Source of the DNA: Tateyamaria omphalii
GTDB lineage: Bacteria > Pseudomonadota > Alphaproteobacteria > Rhodobacterales > Rhodobacteraceae
Direction: 5' to 3'
DNA length: 64,000 nucleotides
NCBI RefSeq assembly: GCF_019802125.1
Contig: NZ_JAHVHT010000001.1
Coordinates: forward strand, 62,001 to 126,000
The stretch's first letter is position 1. Each line of letters opens with the position of its first letter. The notes beneath the pieces are model-generated. The model saw only the letters and a list, made by a program, of their open reading frames with translations. It searched no databases and was not told the origin of the DNA. Made by a program: the position numbers and the translations under genes. This document shows, one piece after another, positions 52,265-60,904 of the stretch.

Positions 52265-52571
52265 GTGAGCAGTTTGCCAAAGGTGGAACGGCTGCTAGAG
52301 GATCAAGGTTGGGACGCCGATTGGTCCCGAGAGGCGTTGAAAGACATAGGGATAAGGGCCTCGATCCCCGGTTGAAAGAAGCGCGGCATGGCTGTCCGAC
52401 ATGACAAGCGTCGATACAAACGACGCAATCGGATCGAGATCATGTTTGGTGGACTGAAGGACGGGCGGCGCGTTGCAACACTACACAAAAAGGTGCCCGA
52501 AGGTCTTTCTCTCTGCCATGGCACTCGCCGCGCTCGTCGTCGACTGGCTATGTGCCCCCAGCCTAGGATAA
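52265..52571 (+). pseudogene. IS5-type transposase remnant (C-terminal part)
   Basis: GTG 52265 reads VSSLPKVERLLEDQGWDADW then SREALKDIGIRASIPG, a TGA stop at 52373, then KRRYKRRNRIEIMFGGLKDG RVAT with an in-frame continuation broken near 52485-52495, and finally CPKVFLSAMALAALVVDWLC to TAA 52571. This is the DDE C-terminal end of IS5/IS4-group transposases (YRRRNxxE motif). At least two lesions and loss of the N-terminal half make it inactive. No intact inverted repeats were found. The flanking stretches 52093-52264 and 52572-52866 contain nothing recognisable. Confidence 0.8.
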
Positions 52572-52866
52572 AGGAGAGCCGGAGTTTAACTGAAGAGGGT
52601 GTATAGCACCTGACCCATCAAGGGTCCCTAAATGTCATGACTTCGACTCAATTCTGCAGTGCCGGTCCAACTTGGTCGTCCAGGATCTGCGATGTGAACC
52701 TCGAACTCAGTGATGTCTATGTAGCTTGATGACCAATGGGTATATTCGATGACTTGGCGAGCTTAGAGATGCGCAGGCGTTTGATCGGACACGCATCATG
52801 TCAGTGCGTAAAATGTCCATGGATTGAAAACCGGTGGTGGTGTCCGGCCAACTGGAACAATCGCAT

Positions 52867-54672
52867 ATGACCCGCTCCTATTCAATCGGGGCCGCGCGTC
52901 GGTCCGGTATATGGATACCCTCGGCTTTCGGCCTGACCATAGCGACGCTCGTCGGACTGGCTGTTTGGCCAACGGTTGTCGACCGGCTTGTCGACGCAGA
53001 AAGACGAGCTGCTGCAGCTACACTTCGTCTGGTAGCGCAGTCACTTGAGCAAACTGTAGAGCGCTTTGATCCCATCCCGAGCTTGATTGCTGATAGGCCG
53101 GTTCTGCTTCGCCTGCTTCGCGATCCTGGAAACACAGGCCTTGGGCCCTTCGTCAATGAGACACTGAGCCAGATCGCCCGCGCTGTCGGGGCATCCGACG
53201 TGTATCTGTTGGACATGGACGGGCAGGTTGTCGCCGCGAGCGACTATCGCGGCGACAACTCATCCATTGGCCGCGACCTCGCGAGCCGACCCGACATTCG
53301 CGCTGCGGCGCGCGGCGGTGCGGCGCGCTTCCATGGGATCGACGTGGATACGGACAGGCGCGTCCTGGCCTTCGCAGGACCCGTGACTGAAGGTATCGAC
53401 GTGCTGGGTGTTGTCGTAGTGCGAAATAGCGCATCTGCGTTGGAGACCGGCTGGTCAGGGTTGTCCCAATCCGTCGCTATCGTGGATGGCGACGGTGTTG
53501 TATTCCTGTCGAGCGAAGCGGACTGGGTCTACCGGACGCTGCGTCCGCTGGCTTCAAACGACAGGATACGGTTGGCCGCAGGTCGCGGTTATCCGTCGGA
53601 ACGGCTTGAACCACTCCGGCTTTCGCGATTGCCCTCGCTCACCGAGCCGACGCGCGTGACGATTGATGACGCCTCCACGTTTACCGCTGAAAGCCGCCCG
53701 CTGAGCCTGCCAGGGTGGCAGGCCATTGTCCTGAGCCCTCTGCTGCCGGTCCAGCGTCAAGCTGCGCTGATGGTCGGCGTCGGTGTGCTGGCCATTTGGG
53801 CCTTGGCCCTCGGGGCCACAATTTTCCTTCAACGACGCGCCCGCTTGGCGGAGCGGGTGGCTTATGAAGCCACCTTGCGTGACGACCTCGAACGGAGGGT
53901 CCTGGAACGCACAGAAGCACTGGGCCGCGAGGTAGATGAGCGACGCGCAGCCGAGGAGAAGTTGCGGCGGACACAAGCTGAGTTGGTACATGCTGGCAAA
54001 CTGGCAGCGCTTGGGCACATGTCTGCGGCTCTCAGCCACGAGATCAACCAGCCGCTCGGTGCGGTGAAATCCTACGCCGAAAATGCGGCACAGTATCTCG
54101 ACCGGGGGCGGACCGACGAGGCCAGAGAGAACGTCACGCTGATCTCGCAGATGGCCGATCGCATGGCACGGATCTCGGGGTATCTGCGCGATTTCGCACG
54201 GCGGCCCGGAGACGCTCTTGGCGCGGTACCGGTGAGCGAGGTTGCAGAGCGCGCGCTTGTGCTGACCGGCCCACGTGCCCAGCGTGCCGGGGTCACCATC
54301 GCGTTTGAGCCGCCTTCGACCGAGCTTCATGCGGTGGCAGGCGCTCTGCGGCTGGAGCAAGTGATTGTGAACCTTTTGTCGAACGCACTTGATGCGGTCG
54401 CGAGCAATGAGATGCCAGAGGTTTCTATGGAGGTCGCAGCAGCAGAAGATACCGTCGAGGTTCGCGTCCTCGACAATGGCCCCGGGCTCGCGCCGGATAT
54501 CGACCCGTTCGAGCCTTTCTTTACCACCAAGCCCGCCGGCGAAGGCATGGGGATCGGTCTTTCGATTTCATACAACATCGTCGAAGATTTCGGCGGCCGC
54601 ATCGAAGCGTCCAACCGCCCCGGCGGCGGAGCGGTCTTCACTGTCGTCTTGAGACTTACGGAGGAAAAGTGA
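52867..54672 (+). CDS. DctB-like sensor histidine kinase
   Basis: A 601-residue transmembrane kinase. Membrane segments lie near residues 14-36 and 300-325, enclosing a periplasmic PDC/Cache-like sensor (LLDMDGQVVAASDYRGDNSS, IGRDLASRPDIR, then VLAFAGPVTEGIDVLGVVVV) as in DctB. A coiled linker leads to the HisKA box LSHEINQPLGAVKSYAENAA (H391), the N box VIVNLLSNALDAV, and DNGPGL with GMGIGLSISYNIVEDFGG. ATG 52867 is chosen; a frame upstream adds 11 residues. The response regulator gene starts at its stop. The pair precedes a TAXI TRAP transporter and probably controls it in response to its substrate. Confidence 0.92.
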   Translation: MTRSYSIGAARRSGIWIPSAFGLTIATLVGLAVWPTVVDRLVDAERRAAAATLRLVAQSLEQTVERFDPIPSLIADRPVLLRLLRDPGNTGLGPFVNETLSQIARAVGASDVYLLDMDGQVVAASDYRGDNSSIGRDLASRPDIRAAARGGAARFHGIDVDTDRRVLAFAGPVTEGIDVLGVVVVRNSASALETGWSGLSQSVAIVDGDGVVFLSSEADWVYRTLRPLASNDRIRLAAGRGYPSERLEPLRLSRLPSLTEPTRVTIDDASTFTAESRPLSLPGWQAIVLSPLLPVQRQAALMVGVGVLAIWALALGATIFLQRRARLAERVAYEATLRDDLERRVLERTEALGREVDERRAAEEKLRRTQAELVHAGKLAALGHMSAALSHEINQPLGAVKSYAENAAQYLDRGRTDEARENVTLISQMADRMARISGYLRDFARRPGDALGAVPVSEVAERALVLTGPRAQRAGVTIAFEPPSTELHAVAGALRLEQVIVNLLSNALDAVASNEMPEVSMEVAAAEDTVEVRVLDNGPGLAPDIDPFEPFFTTKPAGEGMGIGLSISYNIVEDFGGRIEASNRPGGGAVFTVVLRLTEEK

Positions 54673-56003
54673 TGACGGGACAGGTCCTTTTCGTTGACGA
54701 TGAAGCGCATCTGAGACGCGCAGCAGAGCAAAGCTTTGATCTTGCTGACATGACTTTCGCAGCGTTCGAGGGTGGACCTGCAATGCTTGAGGCGCTTGAT
54801 CCTGCTTTTGACGGTGTCGTGGTGACTGACATCCGCATGCCTGAAATGGATGGGATGGAAGTGTTGGACAGCGTTCTGGCCATTGATGCTCAGATCCCCG
54901 TCATCCTGCTGACTGGGCATGGAGACGTGTCCCTCGCTGTGCAGGCGATGCAGTCCGGCGCATACGACTTCCTCGAGAAGCCTTTCGATCCGGCGCGCCT
55001 GGTCGCGTCGGCGCGACGCGCAATAGAATCCCGACGCCTGGTGCTGGAGAACCGCAGCCTGCGCGACCGGGTCGCTCGCGGGGAGCCGACCATGTCCCGC
55101 CTCGTTGGACCCAGCATTGCCATGGAGGCACTGCGCGCGCGTCTCGGCTCGATCGCGGCCACCGATGCGGATGTTTTGATCGAAGGAGAGACGGGCACCG
55201 GCAAGGCGATCGCGGCGCGGCAGATCCACGACAATAGCGCGCGACGCTCCGGCCCGTATGTGGAAATCAATTGCGCGTCGCTGCCCGAGGCAATGATCGA
55301 AAGCGAGCTGTTCGGACACGAGGCAGGCGCATTTCCGGGCGCGCTGCGTGCGCGCTATGGCAAGCTGCAGCACGCGCAGCGCGGCACGCTGGTCCTTGAT
55401 GAGATCGACAGCCTGCCACTGGCTTTGCAAGGCAAACTCCTGCATGTGCTCCAGGATCGAACCGTAACGCCGCTTGGATCAAATGAAGCCATCCCCCTCG
55501 ACCTGAGGGTCATCGCGGTTGCGAAGGATGGCTTGGCGGCACGAGCCGAGGACGGCACGTTTCGATCCGATCTGTATTACCGCTTGGCTGTGGCCAAGGT
55601 CCGTATCTCACCTCTGTCCGAACGTCCCGAGGACGTGCCCCATCTCTTCGCGGCTATGCTTGCGGAGGCGGCGGCGCGGCACGGGCGCGATGCACCGTCG
55701 GTGCCCCCGGCGCTTTTGCAAGCGCTTGCCGGGCGCGATTGGCCCGGAAACGTTCGGCAACTGGGCAACGAAGCGGAACGCTACCTTCTGGGCCTAGAGA
55801 CCGGTGCGCTGATGACTGGCGAAACCGGAACACTGGCCGAACGAATGGAAAGCTACGAACGCGGTGTCCTAGGCGCCGCCTTGGCGGCCCACGGCGGAAA
55901 ATTGCGTGACGTCTACGAAGCGCTCGGCCTGTCGCGAAAAACTCTTTACGAGAAGCTCCGACGGCACGGCCTTGACCGCGAGGACTATGTCGATCGGGAA
56001 TGA
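54672..56003 (+). CDS. DctD-like NtrC-family response regulator with altered GAFTGA motif
   Basis: A 443-residue regulator with receiver (VDDE, D53 in VVVTDIRMPEMDG, lysine in FLEKPF), AAA+ and Fis-type helix-turn-helix (GKLRDVYEALGLSRKTLYEK) domains. Walker A is GETGTGKAIAARQIH and Walker B is LVLDEIDSLP. The sigma54-contact loop reads GAFPGA at residues 219-224 instead of GAFTGA. ATG 54672 shares a base with the kinase stop and has GGAGGA six bases upstream; the GTG at 54669 is too close to it. It probably controls the TRAP operon 170 bases downstream. No clear -24/-12 promoter was found by eye in that gap, in line with a possible sigma54-independent mode. Confidence 0.9.
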   Translation: MTGQVLFVDDEAHLRRAAEQSFDLADMTFAAFEGGPAMLEALDPAFDGVVVTDIRMPEMDGMEVLDSVLAIDAQIPVILLTGHGDVSLAVQAMQSGAYDFLEKPFDPARLVASARRAIESRRLVLENRSLRDRVARGEPTMSRLVGPSIAMEALRARLGSIAATDADVLIEGETGTGKAIAARQIHDNSARRSGPYVEINCASLPEAMIESELFGHEAGAFPGALRARYGKLQHAQRGTLVLDEIDSLPLALQGKLLHVLQDRTVTPLGSNEAIPLDLRVIAVAKDGLAARAEDGTFRSDLYYRLAVAKVRISPLSERPEDVPHLFAAMLAEAAARHGRDAPSVPPALLQALAGRDWPGNVRQLGNEAERYLLGLETGALMTGETGTLAERMESYERGVLGAALAAHGGKLRDVYEALGLSRKTLYEKLRRHGLDREDYVDRE

Positions 56004-56172
56004 TGTGTCGGCTGCCACCCATGTTTTGCGGCCATACATCACCGTTCTGACCCACCTCTGCATCTCCCGCGCAAGTTTCCATGCGAATTCCGCAGATCGG
56101 TCTTGCGCTGAATGCATGGTTGATACCGTGTTCCACCACCACGGGCGGATCGCCCAAACGGGAGGAACCCTT

Positions 56173-57168
56173 ATGAATTTGAATCGCTTCACGAGCGCTG
56201 TGGTGCTCACCATGCTCGCCACGACACCCGCAATCGCCGACGGCCATCTGGATCGCACCGACTGGCCCCAGAGTTTCACTGTGGCAACTGCCTCACAGGG
56301 CGGCACCTACTTCGCCTACGGCTCTGGCTGGGCGAACCTTGTGGCCGAAGAGCTGGGTCTGACCGGCGGCGGCGAAGTGACCGGCGGCCCGATGCAGAAC
56401 ATGGCTCTTGTCCACACGGGCGACGCGCAGTTTGGCATGACCACGATGGGCCCGGCACGCGAGTCTCGTGAGGGCACAAATCCGATCGCACCGGGCCTGC
56501 AAATGACCAACGCATGCGCGATGTTCCCCATGTATCAGACGCCGTTTTCGGTTACGGCCCTGTCATCGTCGGGCATCACTTCCATCTCCGAGATCCCTGC
56601 GGGAGCACGAATTGGGTTTGGTCCCGCGGGCTCGACGTCTGACACTTACTTCCCGCGAATGATGGAAGAGCTTGGCGTCGAGTTCGAGCGGCGCAACGGC
56701 GGCTGGTCGGACTTGGGCGGCCAGCTTCAGGATGGACTGCTGGACGTGATCGCTTTCGCCGTTGGCGTGCCGGTTCCAGCCGTATCGCAGCTCGAAGTAC
56801 AGACCGACGTCAACATCATCGAGTTTACCGAAGAGGAACAGGCAAAGATCCTCGAAGCCTTCCCGGTCTCGGAGCTTTCCATCGCCGCCGATACGTACAC
56901 CACGCTAGAGGCAGACGCGCGCTCGGTCTCGATGTGGAACTTTGCGATCGCCAACTGCGACCTGCCTGACTCGCTGGTAAATGCCGTTGTCGACGTCGTG
57001 ATGTCGGACAATGAGCGGATGGTTAGCATCCACCGCGCCGCAAGCTCCACCCTGCCCGAAAACTGGGACAAGAACGGAGATGTTCTGCCTTGGCACCCCG
57101 GCGCGGCGGCTTGGTTCGTGGAGAACGCAGGCGCAGAGATCCCGGCAGACCAGATCTACGGCAACTGA
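56173..57168 (+). CDS. TAXI family TRAP transporter solute-binding protein
   Basis: A 331-residue periplasmic receptor of the second TAXI system. ATG 56173 follows GGAGGA and opens a signal peptide (MNLNRFTSAVVLTMLATTPA, cut after AIADG). TVATASQGGTYFAYGSGWAN is the canonical TAXI start (GGTYY-like), GGPMQNMALVHTGDAQFGMT and RIGFGPAGSTSDTYFPRMME follow. It delivers an unknown organic acid to the fused permease. A terminator-like hairpin separates it from the permease gene. Confidence 0.93.
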   Translation: MNLNRFTSAVVLTMLATTPAIADGHLDRTDWPQSFTVATASQGGTYFAYGSGWANLVAEELGLTGGGEVTGGPMQNMALVHTGDAQFGMTTMGPARESREGTNPIAPGLQMTNACAMFPMYQTPFSVTALSSSGITSISEIPAGARIGFGPAGSTSDTYFPRMMEELGVEFERRNGGWSDLGGQLQDGLLDVIAFAVGVPVPAVSQLEVQTDVNIIEFTEEEQAKILEAFPVSELSIAADTYTTLEADARSVSMWNFAIANCDLPDSLVNAVVDVVMSDNERMVSIHRAASSTLPENWDKNGDVLPWHPGAAAWFVENAGAEIPADQIYGN

Positions 57169-57176
57169 CAAATCTG

Positions 57177-57210
57177 AGGGGCCCGTTTCGATCCGAGCGG
57201 GCCCTTCTTT
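57177..57210 (+). terminator. Hairpin after TAXI binding-protein gene
   Basis: GGGCCCG pairs with CGGGCCC around TTTCGATCCGAG and is followed by TTCTTT, 11 bases after the stop. It probably reduces read-through into the permease gene so that the receptor is made in excess. Confidence 0.65.
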
Positions 57211-57261
57211 GTGGTGAGCCGTGCGGTCGAAATGCAGCGCTCGGCGAGGGAGGGAATGATT

Positions 57262-59514
57262 ATGGCGACCATCGATCCGGAGCACACTCCGAGTGTTTTT
57301 GAGGCCAATGCCGACGGACTGAAGGACGGTCCCGTGATCGCGGACGGCGTGGACGAGGAGCCGGTAGAAGGCAATCGCCGATTGTTCGAAGGAAGCGTCA
57401 ATCTGGTCGTGGCTTGGATGGCCGGGCTTTACGCGCTCTTCCACATGGCGGCGTTGAATGGCTGGTCGATCGAAGCCATGACCGGCGTCGATATTCCATA
57501 CCTGCCGACCTTCCCGATGGAGACATGGACCTTCCGCATTGTTCACGTGGCGGGGGCACTGATCCTGGGCTTCGTGCTCTATTCCGCGCGCGCATTCCCC
57601 GACGCTGATCGCGGTGGTCGCCATCCGCTCGACCTTGTCGGCTGGGCGCTCGCGCTGCCAGCTCTCTATGCATGTTGGACGGCCATCGGTTTTGCTGCTG
57701 AGATCGCAGGCGGGACCATGTGGAACGGTATGGATGCCGGAATCCGCGCCGCCGAGACGTGGCACTACGGTGCGCCGCTCCTTTTTGCTATCGCGGGCAG
57801 CATTCTCGTTGGTTGGGTCCGCCCGCGCGTACGTGATGCGATTGCTCCGGCCGACCTGACGCTGGGCATCTGTGCTGCGGCGGCGGCGATCTATCTCATC
57901 ACGATCTATGGCACGACAATGCGCAACGCGACCGGGACGCCGTTTGCCCCGATTGGCATGAGCTTTGCGGCCATGGCCGGCACGGCCCTCATCATGGAAC
58001 TCACCCGCCGTGTTGCGGGCCTCGCACTGATCGTGATTGCGGGCGTCTTCTTGGCCTACGTCTTCGTGGGCGACCTGTTGCCGGGCTTCCTGAACGCGCC
58101 AGAAATTCAGTGGACCCGCTTCTTCAGCATTGTCTATACCGATGCTGGCATCCTTGGGCCAACGACGGCCGTGTCGTCGACCTACATCATCCTATTCATT
58201 ATCTTTGCCGCCTTCCTGCAGGCGTCGAAAGTCGGGGACTACTTCGTGAATTTCGCCTTTGCCGCCGCCGGTCGCGCGCGTGGTGGTCCGGCCAAGGTGG
58301 CGATCTTTGCCTCCGGCCTCATGGGCATGATCAACGGCACCTCGGCGGGCAACGTGGTTGCAACCGGCTCGCTGACGATCCCGTTGATGAAGCGTGTCGG
58401 CTACAAGCCGCAGACGGCAGGCGCAGTCGAGGCGGCAGCTAGCACCGGCGGACAGATCATGCCACCGATCATGGGCGCTGGCGCCTTCATAATGGCCGAA
58501 ATCACGGGCATCCCTTACACTGACATCGCGGTCGCAGCGATCATTCCGGCCATCCTCTATTTCGCATCGATTTACTTCATGGTCGACTTCGAGGCAGCAA
58601 AGCTGGGCATGCGTGGCATGCGCGAGGACGAGCTGCCGAAATTCCGTGACATGGCGCGCCGGGTCTTTCTGTTCCTGCCGATCATCATTCTGATCGCGGC
58701 GCTGTTCATGGGGTATTCTGTGATCCGGGCGGGCGCCTACGCGACAGCCGCTGCGGCAGTGGTCTCCTGGCTCACACCGTACCGCATGGGGCCGCGCTCT
58801 ATCGCCCGAGCGTTCGAGATCGCGGGCGTCATGTCGGTTCAGATTATCGCTGTCTGTGCATGCGCCGGCATCATCGTTGGCGTCATCAGCCTGACCGGGG
58901 TCGGCGCACGCTTTTCCTCGGTCCTGCTGGACATCGCGGCCGCGAACCAGTTTCTTGCGCTGTTCTTTGCGATGTGTATCGCGATCCTGCTGGGAATGGG
59001 AATGCCCACGACAGCGGCTTACGCGGTAGCCGCCTCGGTTGTCGCGCCGGGCCTCGTGCAGCTCGGCATCCCGATGCTCACGGCGCATTTTTTCGTGTTC
59101 TACTTCGCCGTTGTCTCGGCAATTACTCCGCCTGTAGCATTAGCAAGCTATGCGGCGGCGGGCATCTCAGGGTCCAATCCAATGGCAACCTCGGTCACGA
59201 GCTTCAAGATCGGAATCAGCGCATTCGTCGTCCCGTTCATGTTCTTCTACAACGCGGCCATCCTGATGGACGGCACCTGGTTCGAAGTGATCCGCGCAGG
59301 GCTGACGGCGGTGTTCGGCGTCTTCCTGTTGTCCTCTGGCGTGCAGGGCTGGTGGAATGGCGCGCGGGCAAACACTGCGATCCGCGTTGGGTTGATCGTG
59401 GTCGCGCTGCTGATGATCGAAGGCGGCTGGCAGTCCGATCTGATCGGACTTGGTGGAGCGGCGGTTCTGTTCATCCTCGCACGCACAATGCGGTCGCGTA
59501 CCGCCGCCAGCTAA
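57262..59514 (+). CDS. TRAP transporter fused permease (4TM + 12TM), TAXI type
   Basis: A 750-residue permease. The N-terminal 50 residues are soluble and acidic (ATIDPEHTPSVFEANADGLK), followed by the DctQ-like helices and the DctM-like part with IFASGLMGMINGTSAGNVVA, EAAASTGGQIMPPIMGAGAF and LLGMGMPTTAAYAVAASVVA. GAGGGAGGGA precedes two in-frame ATG codons (57256, 57262); spacing favours 57262. It works with the binding protein encoded just upstream and is probably under the DctB/DctD-like pair. Longer than the other TRAP permease of this window because of its N-terminal and C-terminal extensions. Confidence 0.93.
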   Translation: MATIDPEHTPSVFEANADGLKDGPVIADGVDEEPVEGNRRLFEGSVNLVVAWMAGLYALFHMAALNGWSIEAMTGVDIPYLPTFPMETWTFRIVHVAGALILGFVLYSARAFPDADRGGRHPLDLVGWALALPALYACWTAIGFAAEIAGGTMWNGMDAGIRAAETWHYGAPLLFAIAGSILVGWVRPRVRDAIAPADLTLGICAAAAAIYLITIYGTTMRNATGTPFAPIGMSFAAMAGTALIMELTRRVAGLALIVIAGVFLAYVFVGDLLPGFLNAPEIQWTRFFSIVYTDAGILGPTTAVSSTYIILFIIFAAFLQASKVGDYFVNFAFAAAGRARGGPAKVAIFASGLMGMINGTSAGNVVATGSLTIPLMKRVGYKPQTAGAVEAAASTGGQIMPPIMGAGAFIMAEITGIPYTDIAVAAIIPAILYFASIYFMVDFEAAKLGMRGMREDELPKFRDMARRVFLFLPIIILIAALFMGYSVIRAGAYATAAAAVVSWLTPYRMGPRSIARAFEIAGVMSVQIIAVCACAGIIVGVISLTGVGARFSSVLLDIAAANQFLALFFAMCIAILLGMGMPTTAAYAVAASVVAPGLVQLGIPMLTAHFFVFYFAVVSAITPPVALASYAAAGISGSNPMATSVTSFKIGISAFVVPFMFFYNAAILMDGTWFEVIRAGLTAVFGVFLLSSGVQGWWNGARANTAIRVGLIVVALLMIEGGWQSDLIGLGGAAVLFILARTMRSRTAAS

Positions 59515-59597
59515 GACGTGGCCATAGCATGTGGAGTGGCCTTCCCGACAAGAGGGCCACTCCGAGCCATGTCGCACCGTTGACAATCGGGGACTAG

Positions 59598-59759
59598 GTT
59601 CTCGAAGACGGTACATACTACTTCAACTACTACGGCCGCCTCTGTGGGGTCGGGCAAGGTGTTCGCGAAATTTGTCGCGATCTGCGTGAGATGGAGCTCT
59701 CCGAACTCATCGGGGCACTACGTCATGTACAGCGGGCCAGCGCGATGAAGGTCAGATAG
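59598..59759 (+). other. Coding-like fragment without start codon
   Basis: In the 388-base gap after the TRAP permease, 53 codons between two stop codons read VLEDGTYYFNYYGRLCGVGQ to RHVQRASAMKVR. The composition looks like protein and lacks a start codon, so it may be a gene remnant. I do not recognise the family. The remainder of 59515-59902 shows only the hairpin at 59867. Confidence 0.25.
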
Positions 59760-59866
59760 CCATCGCAGATCTGACCGGAAATGTTGCGCGGGATGTCGTG
59801 ATTGCAGACGCCGGAATGGTCTCCTGGACTGCGTGACAAGGTGCGGATGCCGGATACGGACGTGAT

Positions 59867-59891
59867 GGAGGGCCCCGCATGGGGACCCTCC
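59867..59891 (-). terminator. Hairpin downstream of the alpha/beta hydrolase gene
   Basis: GGAGGG and CCCTCC with an inner CCCC/GGGG stem around GCAT and one bulged base, 12 bases after the hydrolase stop. No T-run follows on the minus strand, so terminator activity is uncertain. Confidence 0.4.
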
Positions 59892-59902
59892 ATCAATGGG
59901 CG

Positions 59903-60835
59903 CTACTTGATGTCTCTTGCTGCGTAAAAAACGCGGATCTTGTCGGCGATAAGGGCGCCGTCCTCTTCCAGCGCGAAGTGACCGGTATCGAGAATGTTGT
60001 AGTCCACATCCTTCAAATCACGCTTAAAACCTTCTGCGCCTGGCGTGGGAAAGAAAGCATCATTTGCAGCCCAAACCACAAGCGCGGGTGGCTGATGTTC
60101 GCGCAGATACGCCTGCCATTCGGGATACTTGGCCACGTTGTTGCGGTAGTCGTAGAAAAGACCCAACTGAATATCATGCTGACCTTCGCGATTGATCAGT
60201 TGGTGGTCGAGCAACCAGTTGTCCGGGAGGATGGCTTCGGGGTTGCGTGTGCCGTGGGTGTACTGCCACTTCAGTCCTTCAAGACTGAACACCTGCGCGG
60301 CAATCTGAGCCTCGATCTCGGCATTGCGGCCCCCTTCCCACAAAGCCATGATGGGAGCCCACGTATCCGGGTTCAAACCTTCCTCGTAGACATTGCCGTT
60401 CTGTACGATCAGCGCCTGAACCCGTTCAGGGTGTTCGGTTGCAATGCGCATCCCCACCGGCGCACCGTAGTCCTGGATGAACAGCGCATATTCGTTCTGC
60501 CCGCGTTGTTCCAGGAAGCCATCGATGGTGTTGGCGAAGTTGTCAAAACTATAGGAATACGCATCAGCTGACGGAAAATCGCTCGCGCCGAAGCCGGGAT
60601 AGTCTGGGGCGATCAGATGAAATTCATCGCTCAGCGTTTCGATCAGATCTCTATACTGGTGCGATGAGCTGGGAAAGCCGTGCAGTAGCACAATCGTGGG
60701 ATCAGACGGATCGCCTGCCTCCCTGTAAAATATGTCGTGTCCGTCCACGTTTTCATAGCCATAGCGAGTTTCGGCTGCGGCGGCATGTGAGAGGGCAGTG
60801 ATCATTGTTGCACCGATCAGTATCTGACGTTTCAT
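59903..60835 (-). CDS. Exported alpha/beta hydrolase with aspartate nucleophile (epoxide hydrolase/haloalkane dehalogenase-like)
   Basis: A 310-residue alpha/beta hydrolase. The signal peptide is MKRQILIGATMITALSHAAA (cut near AAAE). LLHGFPSSSHQYRDLI holds the oxyanion HGFP, and FIQDYGAPVGMRIATEHPER has aspartate (D122) in the nucleophile elbow in place of serine, as in epoxide hydrolases and haloalkane dehalogenases. APDYPGFGASDFP and LDTGHFALEED (catalytic histidine) complete the site. Periplasmic location and Asp nucleophile suggest hydrolysis of an epoxide or halogenated compound. AAGGAA precedes ATG 60835. It follows the SDR gene on the same strand, and the pair is likely controlled by the divergent TetR protein. 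Confidence 0.88.
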   Translation of the reverse strand: MKRQILIGATMITALSHAAAAETRYGYENVDGHDIFYREAGDPSDPTIVLLHGFPSSSHQYRDLIETLSDEFHLIAPDYPGFGASDFPSADAYSYSFDNFANTIDGFLEQRGQNEYALFIQDYGAPVGMRIATEHPERVQALIVQNGNVYEEGLNPDTWAPIMALWEGGRNAEIEAQIAAQVFSLEGLKWQYTHGTRNPEAILPDNWLLDHQLINREGQHDIQLGLFYDYRNNVAKYPEWQAYLREHQPPALVVWAANDAFFPTPGAEGFKRDLKDVDYNILDTGHFALEEDGALIADKIRVFYAARDIK

Positions 60836-60869
60836 GATGCATTCCTTTCTTGAATTGGGAGGGGAGAGA

Positions 60870-60890
60870 GACCTGCCGAAAGGGCAGGTC
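60870..60890 (-). promoter_or_regulatory. Perfect hairpin between SDR and hydrolase genes
   Basis: GACCTGCC and GGCAGGTC form an eight-base stem around a five-base loop in the 69-base gap between two co-directional genes. On the minus strand it is followed by a pyrimidine tract without a clean T-run. It may attenuate or stabilise the transcript. Confidence 0.5.
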
Positions 60891-60904
60891 CAGGAGCAAT
60901 GGGG

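Noticed and set aside
56004-56172. Possible sigma54 promoter before the TAXI binding protein
   Set aside because: No GG-N10-GC pair with a convincing surrounding consensus was seen by eye.
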